Source: Tillus elongatus (lineage: Eukaryota; Arthropoda; Insecta; Coleoptera; Cleridae). Taken from it: 64,000 nt of DNA. This document shows, piece after piece, positions 47,182-59,410 of the stretch. The notes under the pieces were generated by a model. The model made no database searches, was not told the DNA's origin, and saw only the letters and a list, made by a program, of their open reading frames with translations. Position 1 is the first letter of the stretch. Every line of letters begins with the position of its first letter. The position numbers were made by a program, and so were the translations under genes. Location of the stretch: positions 26,348,739 to 26,412,738 of the forward strand of contig OZ023267.1 in the NCBI GenBank assembly GCA_964006375.1. Reading direction: 5' to 3'.

Positions 47182-49088
47182 GCATTGAAAACGAAACAGA
47201 CCAATTTGCGTCCAGAGAAATTTTTTTTTAAGAAACGCTGAAACACGTCAATTTTAATATTGAAGGGGACATGTTTTGACATAAAACTCAACTTTGTCAC
47301 ATCAACACCTTAAGGGTGGTGATAACAACCCTTATATTTTAAATACGTAACATGAGTCGAGTGTTACATCATTTGAAAGCTATTTATATTCTGAATTCAG
47401 CACACTAATTTTTTTGGAAGTTTTATCAAATCGTTTAAAAATTATGCACAGTTGAATATGCAAAAACGCATTTCACTCATGCTGATAAGAAATTTGCTGA
47501 TAGTCAATGTTTTGTTGGTTTATAAACAAAAAATTGACTATCAGAACATTTTTTAACGGAATGAGATAAATGCAGTTTATTATTATTATTTCAGTTTATC
47601 GCTCGGTTTGATACTTGATAGTACCACCGAAAATTAATTTCACAATGGTGTATTCTGTAGAAAAAAGAGTTGAAATAGTTACTCTGTTTTTTTCAAAAAC
47701 GATAACTGTGCCAACCGTACCGCAAATTTGTTTAATGAACGACATCCGAACAGACATGTTAACAGAAAATACATTTTGGAGTTAGTTGCAAAGTTTCGAC
47801 AAAGTGGTTCAGTAGCCAACAAAAAACGGGACCCTGAACTTGAATTTCCGGTTATAAATGAGACTACTGAGATTGAAGTTTTAGGACAAATTGCTGTAGA
47901 CCCAACTTTGAGCACGAGAAAATTGGTTACTGTTTCAAACATCAAAAGAAGAACTATTCAGCGAATATTGAAGCATCATAAATTTCACCCGTATAAAATT
48001 CATTTTGTACAATAACAGAATGAAGACGATTTTAATCGGCGGCTGGAGTTTTGTGAAGTTATGACTGCACGAATAGCTGATAACGGGAACATTCTGTTCA
48101 ATATCTGTTTTTCAGACGAGTGTACGTTTTTATTAAACTTTACAGTCAATCGTCATAATTGTCGCTATTGGGCAGATAATAATCCATTTAATTTTCAAGT
48201 AAGTCCACACTCCAACTTCACAGAAATTGAATGTCTGGACTGGCATTTTTGGAGACCGTTTAATCGCACCAATTTGTCTTGACGGCAATTTGAGTGGCGA
48301 AACGTATTTGGAGTTACTAGAAGATATCGTTTACCAACTACTAATTGACATTGTTGAAAATGATGATCGCTATCAAGAAAATCAATTAGTGTTTCAACAA
48401 GATGGAGCCCCTCCGCATTTTTCACAACGTGTTAGGGAGTTTTTGAACAGAGAGTTTTCAGGACAATGGATTGGCCGTAGAGGTGCTATTGAGTGGCCCC
48501 ATTGATCACCGGATTTAACTCCTTTAGACTTATTTTTATGGGGCCATTTAAAGAGTAAAATTTACGCAACAGAACCGGAGTCTCTGGAAGAATTACGGCG
48601 AGGCATTGTTGAAGAATGCCGTCTAATAAATCCTCAAATGCTCCAGAATGTCAGAGCTCGTTTTGAAAAATATTTGTACTTTTGTATGGAAGCTGGTGGT
48701 CAACAATTTGAACACTTACTTAGCTGAGCATTTTTAAACGTCTGGTTTTGTTTTTTTAGTTTTTTTCAACGAAAAATTAGTAAAAATAAGTGCATTTCTC
48801 ATCACAATAAATGAAATACGTTCTTGCAATTCCAACTGTGAATAGTTTTTAAACGAGTTGATAAAACTTGCAAAAAAATTTGTGTGCTGAATTCAGAAAT
48901 GATGTAGCACTCGACTCATGTTCCCTATTTAAAATATAAGGATTGTTATCACAACCCTTAAGGGGTTGATGTGACAAAGTTGTGTTTTATGTCAGAACAT
49001 GACCCCATCAATATTAGAATTGACGTGTTTCAGTGTTTCTTAAAAAAAAATTATCTGGACGCAAATCGGTCTGTTTCGTTTTCAGTGC
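47182..49088 (+). mobile_element. IS630/Tc1-mariner transposon with long terminal inverted repeats
   Basis: The left end (from GCATTGAAAACGAAACAGAC) and right end (up to GTCTGTTTCGTTTTCAGTGC) are inverted repeats of about 300 bp, 47,182-47,480 and 48,800-49,088. Shared phrases include TTGCGTCCAGA, GAAACACGTCAATT, CTCAACTTTGTCACATCAAC and GCTGAATTCAG. They enclose one transposase pseudogene. TA dinucleotides flank both sides, but the right side has extra bases (GCCACGC) before TA, so the exact end is uncertain. Such long terminal repeats are much longer than the short ones usual in mariners. Confidence 0.85.
47645..48727 (+). pseudogene. DD41D-type transposase pseudogene
   Basis: About 360 codons when frames are followed. 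N-terminus MVYSVEKRVEIVTLFFSK, then after a one-base shift in a T run, NLFNERHPNRHVNRKYI (helix-turn-helix), LSTRKLVTVSNIKRRTIQRI and HKFHPYKIHFVQ followed by TAA. The first catalytic Asp is in CFSDECTF, the second in FQQDGAPPHF, the third in SPDLTPLDLFLWG. Counting residues between the second and third Asp gives 41, i.e. a DD41D signature as in the rosa/visitor group. Damage: frameshifts near 47,690 and 48,225, stops at 48,013 and 48,503. The catalytic residues themselves are intact, so inactivation is fairly recent. Confidence 0.85.
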
Positions 49089-49094
49089 GCCACG

Positions 49095-49172
<78 letters not shown>
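49095..49172. repeat. (TA)n microsatellite
   Basis: About 77 bp of TA directly next to the right end of the transposon; the element may have inserted at the edge of a TA tract. Confidence 0.97.
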
Positions 49173-49175
<3 letters not shown>

Positions 49176-49179
49176 CATA

Positions 49180-50335
49180 TAAAAATTAAAATTGACATCG
49201 CGGGACCTAATTAGCGTTCATTTGAAGGCATTTTTTTGAGAAAATTCACTAAAGGTGCATTATTTAAACTGAATTTTTTGAATTTCGCTACCACGACCCA
49301 CTCGCTTCTTTCAGCATTTTGTTTTAGGAAATAAAAAATGAAATAAGCAGATAAGTTTATAATATCCACTGACATTTTAAATTACGTTTTATATGGTGCA
49401 TATAACAAGCATTTGGAGAGGCATCCCTAAACGATGTATTTTGCTAATTCCCAATCGAATTGTAAATAGCGGCTCAAGAACTTATTTGTTCGGAAATCTG
49501 CTGAAGTAATTCCGGCAATCATGCAAATTAGTTACGTATTCAGATCTATTCTGTATTCCGTAAGCGACGTAACAAACAAGTTAAGTAATTTTTGATAAGG
49601 CTTATGAAGGCAGAGAATAATGGAAGGTAATTATCCTAGGAACTATCTCATGTTTAAGCAATGACAGGGGCCTGGAAGCCCTACGACCCGATCCGGGCTG
49701 CGCATATCATGGCACACTATCTTGATGAAGTGCCATTATAGGATCCGTGCCTATATATTTTAATCGGCCGATACTGGAAGTAAAGTTCGTTGTAACGCCC
49801 TCGAACATCTTTCCCATCTCTCGTGTATACTTCGTAGAGTGCATTTTCTGATTCTATTTACCATATATATCATTCTTTCTTGAAAATAATAGCAGATTCG
49901 TGTACCAGTCTATTAGCAAAAGGATTTATTTTCATTTTCGTAGAGTGTACAGAGCACTAAGACTAAAAAATCAAGTGTCTTCCGAGGTTGCTAATGGATT
50001 CAGTCCGAGAAACTACAGAACGCACCTGACTTTATGAAAAATCGTACATTAACTAAAGTTATATATGCCAGATATAACGAAAACTAAACTTTCTAGACGG
50101 CGTTTCTACCAAAAGCTTTTAAAAACGTTTTACTTTATATTAAAGACTTCGTGGGATTTTCCAACAACCTGCCAGCAGGAAAATAAAACGTTTCAATGAT
50201 TAGTTGTGGATTAGTATTTAACTATTTGTAATCACTAGCATTCAAAATAGCCAAATTACATAACTATGACGTGTAAGTTTCTTATTTACACGATTTTCCC
50301 TAGATCAGTGGATAATGAAATCTTACATTTATATT
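49180..50335. other. Mostly unrecognised AT-rich DNA
   Basis: The first 80 bases (to ATTCACTAAAG) are the end of a composite repeat copy. The rest shows no gene or repeat that I recognise. Confidence 0.4.
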
Positions 50336-50336
50336 A

Positions 50337-50455
50337 GTGAATTTTCTTTTAAAAAAAAGTTCACTAATGAGGAGATCCCGCCATTAGAATTTTGAAAAAA
50401 TTTCTTCAAATAACCCCGAACTAAGCTCCCTAGAACCCATATCCAGCGTCAGTTT

Positions 50456-50554
<99 letters not shown>

Positions 50555-50790
50555 CGATAACCGAAAAATAATAGTCCGATTTTGATCAGATTTGGCACAT
50601 ACCTTCCTTTTGCAAGTGTCTTGGACAGGTTTGTTAGTCAGGAAAATCAGCCCAGGTTTTCCCGGAAAATTTTGTGTTTTCTTTCAACAAAAAAATTATA
50701 TCTCCGAAAATTACAAAGTAAGGGCAACCAAAGTTGGTACGCTACCAAATTCAGATCTCTATCTTAAAAGACAAAAAAGTTATAGGTAAA
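50337..50790 (+). repeat. Composite dispersed repeat, copy
   Basis: Begins with the hairpin-like TTAGTGAATTTTC...AAGTTCACTAA, then GAGGAGATCCCG, TAGAACCCATATCCAG, the (TA)n tract, AGTGTCTTGGACAGGTTTG and AAGACAAAAAAGTTATAGG. This is the clearest 'lead, TA, tail' order of the family in plus orientation; 55,220-55,640 is the same in reverse. Confidence 0.82.
50457..50551. repeat. (TA)n microsatellite
   Basis: About 94 bp of TA. Confidence 0.97.
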
Positions 50791-50799
50791 TTAATTTCT

Positions 50800-51350
50800 A
50801 ATTAATTAAATCTGATTCAAGAAAGTTAAAACGTAAAAATTGATTGAGTACAAATGTGAGTGGAAAATACTACAAAAAATGACTAACATGCTCCTAGGTA
50901 TGTATCCAAGTCGTTATTTTTCTTGATTTCGTTAAAATATGAGCAAAAAATATATTGTCAATCAAAATGGTTTTGTGTAAATTGTAAAACGTTGAACAAT
51001 TAACATGTATTATGGGATATACGTGCTACTACATACATGTCAAGCGTATCTCACTGTACATCGGATAATCGACTCCTACATGACGAGTTCTAATCCTAAT
51101 TAGTGACTTTACTTTTTATTATTTTTTTTAGTCTCATTTCACTTAACCTTTATCTAATCAGATTTTTGTTATTCCAATGAATTTTTTAGCCAGTTTTTGT
51201 ATAAAAAATAAGCTGATAAAGGGGAGATTAATGTTTTAAGACTTAATTCAATTTGAATAGCATATCTGGTTGTTTGTTCTTGCCCTAACTTAGCGAAACC
51301 GTTCCATATTTAATAGAGTCGTAGACTTTTCCCGTGGCTTCACAAGTGCT
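50800..51350. other. AT-rich DNA, no recognised feature
   Basis: No supported gene or repeat. Confidence 0.4.
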
Positions 51351-51355
51351 TGTTT

Positions 51356-51476
51356 TAGTGAATTTTCTTTCAAAAAAAGTCACTATCGAGGAGACCCTGA
51401 CTTGTGAATTTAGAAAAAAATGTCTTCAAATGAGCGCGAACTAGGCCCCCTAGAACCCATATCCAGGGTCAGTTTC

Positions 51477-51558
<82 letters not shown>

Positions 51559-52177
51559 TAAACAATTTACCAAAATTTAGGTCTGTAAGTTTAAAGACAA
51601 AAAAGGTAGAAGCATTTAAACGGAAAAAAGGGAGTTTTCCTCAAAACATAAAAAGTCGCGATTTGAAACGTCAAAATTGACAACATTTAGGCAAAGAACC
51701 TGCAAGAAATACGAATTATGTAAAGAGAATTCTGCAAACCCTTAAGTTTCAGCTTCAACCATCAGTGCCCTTCATTTTAATAAAATATTTAAAGAAAATT
51801 CATTTTAAATAGACACTTTCTCTGATGCTTCAGGAGTAGGTTTAGTTAAGTTTATGGTTTAACGGTCCATAATTTTTTAGCTAATTTTCGTAGAAAAAAA
51901 TCGTTAATGGGGAGACCGCGGCTTTTGAATTCTAATAAGATTTATTCATATGAGCGCAAAATAGGCCCACATTCAGGTTTACTTTCTGTTTACATATATA
52001 CAGGGTGACGTATTTCTACGGTAAAGCTCAATATAATTGTTATTATGCAAGATAAGAGAAAAAATTGTATATGGAGGGGCCATTAGTCGTTTGTGATACC
52101 TACAATTTTCTTTGAACATTTCTTATTGCATTTTTGCATTTTTCATCGAAATATGATGCATCTTTGTAAAAAAATCT
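51356..52177 (+). repeat. Composite dispersed repeat, copy
   Basis: TTAGTGAATTTTCTTTCAAA, GAGGAGACCCTG, CTAGAACCCATATCCAGGG, (TA)n, then CGCGATTTGAAACGTCAAAA and ACACTTTCTCTGATGCTTCA. Contains ACAGGGTGACGTATTTCTAC (52,000), which recurs as a variant at 36,010. Confidence 0.8.
51479..51556. repeat. (TA)n microsatellite
   Basis: About 78 bp of TA. Confidence 0.97.
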
Positions 52178-52481
52178 AGACGCAGTAAGCGCGGTTTGGT
52201 AGCGAATTTTCATTTAACGCTTCAAAATTCAATAACGCAATTTGCTATTAACCTAAGGTTCGTCAGCTAGGAAACGAATTTTCTCGGAAATGTTTCAAGT
52301 TTATTTTCGGAAAATTTTTTGTACATTTTCAAATAAGTTATTTTGATAAAATATGGTACATTGTTCCTACTATATAGGTTATACCGGTGACCAAATTGAT
52401 GCCTGCTTGCATTGAAGAGATATATTTGCTATTAAATATATTTTTATGAAAATTCACTTCCATAACGCACTTGCTGCGTCC
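52178..52481 (+). mobile_element. MITE with GGACGCAGCAAG ends, copy 3
   Basis: AGACGCAGTAAGCGCGGTTT to CATAACGCACTTGCTGCGTC, about 304 bp. Interior CTATTAACCTAAGGTTCGTC and TAAGTTATTTTGATAAAATA match copies 1 and 2. Confidence 0.78.
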
Positions 52482-52589
52482 AGACTTTTATAACTTTGGA
52501 GAGCTGCCGTAGAAAAAATTCTCCTATACAACAACATGGCTTTACGACTTTTCTCTATTCCAATTCAGAGCGAAATATGACTCATAGAG

Positions 52590-53560
52590 GGCTATATATA
52601 CAGGGTGATTCCGGCGCAATGGAACGTATTTCAAGGAGTTAAAATAAGTTACATAATCTATATTTATTTTAATTTTATAGATCTTAAAAAGGACAATTTT
52701 GAAACAGCCATATCATGAACGATGAATATTTAAAGAGCATTTTCAAAAATAGCACCACCAACTTCATTGCCCTTGTTGGCTATTTTATTGATGTTGCGAA
52801 TAGCACGATTGATAGCGTCGCGATTATTTCCTATTACAGCAGCCACATTCCTAATGCGATCAACTAATGCTTCTCTTTTGTCTACTATAGTATCGTACAC
52901 CAGCGACTTCATCTACCCCAAAACTTAATAATTCAGTGGGTCTAGGTCTGGAGACCTTGCTGGTCAATTTATTGGATCCCTCTACCAATCCAGAGTCCAG
53001 GAAAATGATTGCTTCAAAAATTTTACACGCGCAGAGTAGTGATAGGGGCCGCATCTTGTTGGATGTATAACAGTTGTCGAGGTTTAGAGAAAATAGTCTA
53101 AGAGTTCGGCTTAATGTTCTTCTAGTAACTGTAAATATCCTTTCTCAGTAAGACGCCCATCCAACACAAACGGAACTACTATGACTATTGATTAGGCCAT
53201 ACCAAATTTATGCTGAAAATTGCGTTCAAACGTAGGATGAGGGTTTTCTTCTGACAATCGGTGCTCATTGTGAAAATTATTTATACCATTATGAGTGAAT
53301 TGAGCCTCATCACTGAATCAAATTTATTCACTTACTGTCAGATTTTGACGAATCCACTCGCAAAATTTTTACCGTAAAACGCTATTGCCATCTTCAAGAT
53401 GTTGAAGTGACTGGACATGGAAAGGCTTCCTTGAACGTATTGAAAACGGCTTTCTGTGTTATTTTGACTTGATTTGCAATCCTCCTCGTACTCTGGGTTT
53501 TCTTCAACAACGTAGAGAATACTTTCTTCGGTTTGTATGTCAAGGCCTTCCATTTTACTA
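52590..53560 (-). pseudogene. IS630/Tc1-mariner transposase pseudogene (B)
   Basis: Minus strand. The N-terminal part at 53,553-53,340 includes LYVVEENPEYEE. The first catalytic region is FSDEAQFTHNGINNFHNEH (53,320). The second lies in a frameshifted IQQDAAPIT-like region near 53,060. WPARSPDLDPLNY (52,960) contains the third. MKSLVYDTIVDKREALVDRI and the stop at 52,730 follow. Stops break it repeatedly. TACAGGGTGATTCCGGCGCA at 52,600 may be the terminal repeat. A third subfamily of this type in the window. Confidence 0.76.
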
Positions 53561-53711
53561 AAAATTATTGCGCCGGGAAAAACACCTAAGCTCTAGTGAA
53601 AAATTATTGAAACACTTTTCTATTAGTGACCCTTCGGTTATGAAATCTCCGTCGATATTCGTTAACTGCGTGAACTTAGTTACCAAAACAAAACCCATAA
53701 ACAAAAAGTCT

Positions 53712-53990
53712 GGACGCAGCAAGTGCGTTATGAAATTGAATTTTCATAAAAAGGTTTTTAATAGCAAATGCGAGCAGGGATCAGTCTGATTACCGATATA
53801 GCCTATGTAGTAGAAACAATGTACTATATTTTATCAAAATTACTTATTGTTTGAAAATGTACAAAGATGTTCCGAAACTAAACTTAAATGTTGGTTTCTT
53901 AGCCAACAAACCTGACGTTAATAGCAAATTGAGTCATGTAATTTGAAGGATTTAATGAAAATTTGCTACCAACATGCACTTACTGCGTCC
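53712..53990 (+). mobile_element. MITE with GGACGCAGCAAG ends, copy 4
   Basis: GGACGCAGCAAGTGCGTTAT to AACATGCACTTACTGCGTCC, with AAAAAGTCT and AGATTTTTT just outside that extend the inverted symmetry. About 279 bp. Runs directly into the composite repeat that matches the start of this window. Confidence 0.8.
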
Positions 53991-54420
53991 AGATTTTTTT
54001 CTTACAAACATGCATCATATTTTTATTTAAAAAATGCAAAAATGCATTAACGAATTTGTTCTACGAAAATTAGCTAAAAACTATAGACCGGTAAACCATA
54101 AACTTCACTAAAGCTACAGCGAAAGCATTAACTTAACTAAACCGACAGCCAAAGCATCAGAGAAAGGGTCTATTTTAAATGAATTTTCTGTCAATATTTT
54201 AGTAAAATGAAGGGCAATGACGGTTGAAGCTGAAACGTAAGGGTTCGCAGAACACTCTTCTTGCAAAATCTTCTTTTCACAATCGGTATTTGTTCCACGT
54301 TCTTTGCCTAAACATCGCCAATTTTGACGATTTAAATTGCGACTTTGACGTTTTGAGGAAAACTCTAATTTTTTTTCTTTAACTCCCCATAACTGTTGTG
54401 TTCGACCTTAAGAGTAATAT
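53991..54420 (-). repeat. Composite dispersed repeat, copy matching 488-980
   Basis: Nearly colinear with 488-980, including AACATGCATCATATTTT, AAGCATCAGAGAAAGGGTC and AGGGTTCGCAGAACACTCTT. Same orientation as the first copy. Confidence 0.85.
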
Positions 54421-54480
54421 GTGTTTTACATTGACATGAATATATTACCCGTCACACTGGTAATCAATACTACTCTCTAT

Positions 54481-54860
54481 TTAGACGAGCGTCTCGCGAC
54501 AGTAAAAACTTGGATGAGTTTTTTGTTGTTTTAACGAAATAAAAGACCTCCCTAACGTGATGTTACAAAAAATCCTACCAACGGATTTTCTGACCTGCCC
54601 TGACATTAGTTTCCCTAATTAAAAGCTAAAAGGAGAAGGAAAATCAACCCTGCCATATATCAAGGTTATGTGAGCATAATGAACTCCTACTTTCCCTTTT
54701 AACTTCCTTCAGCTTTTGATTACGCAAACTGATGTCAGGGCAGGTCAGGAAGGTCAGTTGGGAGTATTGTGTGTACACAGCACAGTCAGGGAGGTCTTTC
54801 ATTTTGTTAAAACGACAAAAAACTCATCAAAGTTTTTACTGTCGCGAGACGCTCGTCTAA
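54481..54860. mobile_element. 380-bp foldback MITE
   Basis: The two halves are reverse complements. TTAGACGAGCGTCTCGCGAC at the left pairs with GTCGCGAGACGCTCGTCTAA at the right, followed inward by AGTAAAAACTT, GATGAGTTTTTTGT, AAGACCTCCCT and CTGACCTGCCCTGACAT. The left half carries several indels relative to the right. No coding sequence, so movement must depend on an enzyme supplied elsewhere. A target duplication is not clear; TTA/TAA at the ends is part of the palindrome. Confidence 0.85.
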
Positions 54861-55395
54861 TTAGAAACAAGCAATGTTGAATATATTAATCACATATTAT
54901 ACATACATTTTATCTTTCTGCTCTCCTTGTTTATATGCACTTTAACTATCCCAAATCTCACCATGCTTCGTGCGCGTAATGTGCTTAACAAGCGTTAGGT
55001 ACAAAGTTTTTATTAATGTATTATAACCCTATAGTTGAAACCACAGCTAAAGCATCAGAAAAAGGGTCTATTTAAAATTCATTGACGTTTTGAATTGCGA
55101 CTTTTTGACGTTTTAAGAAGAAAAACTTAAAAGCTTATAACTTTTTTTTTTTAACGTAGAGATTCAAATTTCGGTGCATGGTTTTCTTTTTATGATATAA
55201 ATCCTTGTAACCAATATGGTTGCTCTAACTTTGTTATTTCCAGAGATATAAAAACGGTTCGAAAGAAAACGCAAAATTTTCCGGGAAAAACTAGTGCGAT
55301 TTTCCTGGCTAACAAACTTATCCAAGCCACTTGCGGAGGGAAGGTACTCACCAAGTTTTATCAAAATCGGTCCATTAGTTTTTGAGTTAGCGATG

Positions 55396-55516
<121 letters not shown>

Positions 55517-55846
55517 GAAACCGACCTCGGATTTGGGTTCCAGGGGTCCTAATTCGCGCTTATTTAAAGAAATTTTTTCAAAATTCAAAGGTCGCGATCT
55601 CCTCATTAGTGAATTTTTTTAAAGAAAATTCACTAAAATCATATCCGCGTATTCCCGATGGGTGAGTATTTCAGGCATTTTAGGAATTCGTAACTAAACC
55701 AGATAATGTCGAATTGACGGATCGCTAATTTTGACAAATCATTCAAAATTGGTTTGCACATATTATCTAGGCGACCGGCGATTGATTTTTCAAAAAAGAA
55801 CAGCCCTGATAGTTGGAAGAATGTGTGTTGTTTCTATTAGTGAATT

Positions 55847-55973
55847 TTTATTTAAAAAAATTCACTAATAGAAAGGTATCGATGGTGAGACTTTGCAAAA
55901 ATTCTTTCTAATGAGTGCGAACCAGGACCCCTAGAACCCATATCCGGGGTCATTTTCAATTTTTATATGTTTA

Positions 55974-56060
<87 letters not shown>

Positions 56061-56130
56061 TAGAGAAAATTGAGTTATTCAAATTTTAAATTTTCTTTCG
56101 AAAAAATTTTTTTTCTCCGAAAATTACAAA
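55847..56130 (+). repeat. Composite dispersed repeat, copy with terminal hairpin
   Basis: Begins TATTAGTGAATTTTTATT, which folds against AAAAAATTCACTAATA (55,847-55,880), then AACCAGGACCCCTAGAACCC, CATATCCGGGGTC and (TA)n at 55,976-56,057. Confidence 0.78.
55976..56057. repeat. (TA)n microsatellite
   Basis: About 82 bp of TA. Confidence 0.97.
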
Positions 56131-56139
56131 GTTATTTTA

Positions 56140-57408
56140 ATGAAATTTTGTGGATATCTTGTTTATTTTATATGACACTGACGTTGACTCTAAGCCTCCT
56201 CAGCTTTCTTTCATATTCAAACTGTTGCTCTCAAATTGCTTAAGGTAAATTCTAATAGATGGCACATATGACTAAAAGCGGGCACAGATAATTTAGTTAG
56301 TTAATAAGGACAAGTACATTGAATAAAGATTTGTTTTCACGAAGTACTGATTCTAACATAGAATTTAATATTTATACTTTTTTGGCTATAATTTATTTAC
56401 ATCCGCTACTCTCGATATCACATAATCGCCAATAAAGATAGATCGCTACCACATAAAATTATGTGTGTATTACAGTTTGCTGTTGTGGTAGATGACACAG
56501 TTTGATCATCGACATTTCTAGTTTTAGTTTACACGAACTAACGCACCTAACCTAAGAATTGTGTGAACGAACCAGAAGAACACTTTTATGTTAACAAAAA
56601 TGGAAAATACCTGCAAAGGAAGATATATGTGAGAAAAGTTAGAGAAAATACAACTAGACAGATTTATGCTATTTAGTATACACAAACTAGTTAATAGTTA
56701 GGAGTGATTAACGACTACTTGTCTATTTCAAGACCACGTCGGTTTGAGTTGAACACGGAAACGTTAAATCGCGCCCGGTATTAATTTAATTTTTAATTTA
56801 ATTATTAATATTTGGTAGATTCCTTATTTCATAAGATTGGAACAAGATTTTGTTTTTGTTTAAATCGCCTGGATAACTTTGTCGCCTTTGAGTCTAAAGT
56901 TATAAATTTTAGCAGATATTTTTTATTGTTAATTTTATGGAATTTTTATTAAGAAAATTCACTAACAGAGAATATGTTAAAAAAACTTTTTGATATGTTT
57001 GAAAAACCGGTTCGATTAGGTTGCCTAAAACGAAATCACCCAGGCGATTAATAAGGAAAAATACCTAGCACACTTATAATTTGGCAGATACTTTCTTTTC
57101 TAAGTATGAATTAAGTTATCGAAAGCTTTTGTAACTTTAATGAAATTTGTAACACAAGTTTCTTTTAAAGAGACTTAGAGTACCTAGATATAGCAAATTT
57201 TAATTTTCTAGTTTCATAGAAAATTAAGTTTTTTGATAATATAGAGATATCGATAATCGATAGTATCACTTTCGAAAAATTCTTTAAATGTGCGTGTCTA
57301 AAAGCGATCTTCGAGGTCTGTTCCAATTTAAAGTATTAATTTTAGTAATATGCCGTACTAATAGTGTACTAATTTTATAAAAATTCACTACGCACTTGCT
57401 GCGTCCCG

Positions 57409-57410
<2 letters not shown>
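56140..57410. other. AT-rich DNA with repeat scraps
   Basis: A composite-repeat end recurs at 56,938-56,970 (TTATTAAGAAAATTCACTAA), and a MITE end, CACTACGCACTTGCTGCGTC, at 57,385-57,405. No gene. Confidence 0.5.

Positions 57411-57412
<2 letters not shown>

Positions 57413-57500
<88 letters not shown>
57413..57500. repeat. (TA)n microsatellite
   Basis: About 88 bp of TA immediately after a MITE end. Confidence 0.97.
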
Positions 57501-58890
57501 GAAAGTGTTAAGGCGTCTCGTCTGGAGGATTAGACCTTTCAAATTTACATATTTCTTAGTAGCATTCTTTGTTATAATATTTACCATCTGTAAAATACAA
57601 TTTTAAGGGCGATTAGGAATAACTCAACAAGGGTCATCTTCTGCTTACAATTGACCATATGTATGCTAACCTCTCTCAGGTAGACGCATATATCATAGGA
57701 AAATTCGATATTTATTTAACTTATTTCTTCTATAGACTCGAAACAAGCAACAAGCTTGTGCTAGCATAATCACTACTCATTTTGTTGAGTTCTTATGGAC
57801 TCTAAAGCATACCAAATAAGTAATTTTGTATAAGTTTACAGTTGTTATTAAACGTTAAGTGTTACTAAAATCAGAGTTTAATTTAACAAAACATAATCAG
57901 GTCCTTCGAGTTAACCAAAAAACAAAAACAAATAAAATGTGGCGCATCAGTACAGAGCGTAATTAAACAGAAAGGAGAAGAAAAAATTGTGCTATATAAT
58001 TTTGTAAGCGTTGATGAATATCAGGTATATCTGTTAGCTTTGTGAGCAGCTGTATAAAGTAGCCTGAAGGCAGTATGGACAACCCTGCTCATAAACAAGG
58101 AAAGCCGTCATGTTTACAATTTCCTGATCAAATATTCAACAAACAAAGTCTAATCAAGCAGGTTCGGTAGAGAGGAGGCCTGGCATGGGAGTCGGCAGGG
58201 AGAGAGAGGAAGAGATCTCGGGACGTGCATTAACTGGCTGACGCTAGGAAATTAACAATAACAATTAAGGTAACCACTTACGTACGTACATGGATCATAT
58301 TAAATTTATCGAAATAATTATCTAGCCGGGGAGACTTGATTACGTTACCAGTTAGGAGTTATCATCCCCCTTTGGCCCCTTAACCCATCGTAGCTCTATT
58401 GCTGGATGGAGCTTATATCCGGCCGAATCTTAAGTAAACTGTCTGTAAGCGGCTTGCATTAATTAATAAGGAACTCTGCTAATTGCACTGGGACGAGATT
58501 GCTCAACGCCCTGATTGGTTACCACGCCGACGGGCTCTCCAATTATTATCCTTGCGAAAGTTAACTATATTTACCAAATCGAAGACGGTGCGGCATTCAC
58601 CTTCACAAAGTTAATTTACTATGGACCATGTAACATAATAGGGAACTTAATTACAGGACACCTATCGGCTTTTTGTGCATAGCCCTGTTTGTGTGAGCTT
58701 GAAGATATTGTCTCGTATAATCGAAACAGCTCGACTAGCTTGAAATGAACCTTTTTTTCAATCTACACAAAGATTAAAAACCATAAAGGTTATAGTGCTA
58801 AAACTAAAATAATAATGAATGTATGTCACAAATTTCCACAGGTGTCCTACTTATTTGATATAGACTACATTACATACGATAGGCAGATAA
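57501..58890. other. Unique non-coding DNA, no recognised gene
   Basis: No open frame of note. The segment at 58,140-58,700 has balanced composition and dense homeodomain-type words (TTGCATTAATTAATAAGG) and lacks repeats, unlike its surroundings. It is a candidate for host regulatory or otherwise constrained DNA, on composition alone. Confidence 0.3.
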
Positions 58891-58899
58891 CTCAGCGCT

Positions 58900-59410
58900 G
58901 GTAAGAGAAATGAGAAGAGAATACAAAGAGATGCTAAATGTACTGGATGGTGTGTTAAGAAGAATTGAACTAAAGGGACAAAACCAGAAGTAATGACGAA
59001 AAGTAAGAATAGAACTGTGAAAAATTAACACAAAGATTAACGGCAAAAACTTGAAGAAGTAGTTGACTTATCTTAAAAACATTATGTGGTAAATGTAGCA
59101 AAAAACTTAAAGAGGATTGCGACAGCAAAGCGAGCATCCAATTGACAAAATACTTTTCTCATGGGCTAACAAAAGTTTCAAATTTCACCTGGGGAAACAT
59201 TTATCATGCCGGGCTGCTTTGAATAAGCAGTACATGACAGCTGTAAATAAAAAATTCTGAAATGTGGAGAAAACTGACAAAAATAAGGTACACTAGAAGA
59301 AAGACGAACAAAACAGTGGTAGAAGTAAGAGAATGAGATGTCGGAGATGGTTACTAAAACAATTAAAGAGGGAAGCCAAGTTTTATTGGACATAGTTTAT
59401 AACATACTTA
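58900..59410 (+). pseudogene. Degraded non-LTR RT fragment
   Basis: Scattered frames resemble the post-palm region of endonuclease-reverse transcriptase elements. REYKEMLNVLDGVLRRIELK is followed by a short Lys-rich block like K-T-K-V-M, then LEEVVDLSY, KCSKKLKEDCDSK, and later EMWRKLTKIRYTRRK like the F-E-M-W-x-W-R motif. Many stops; weak but ordered evidence. Confidence 0.4.
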
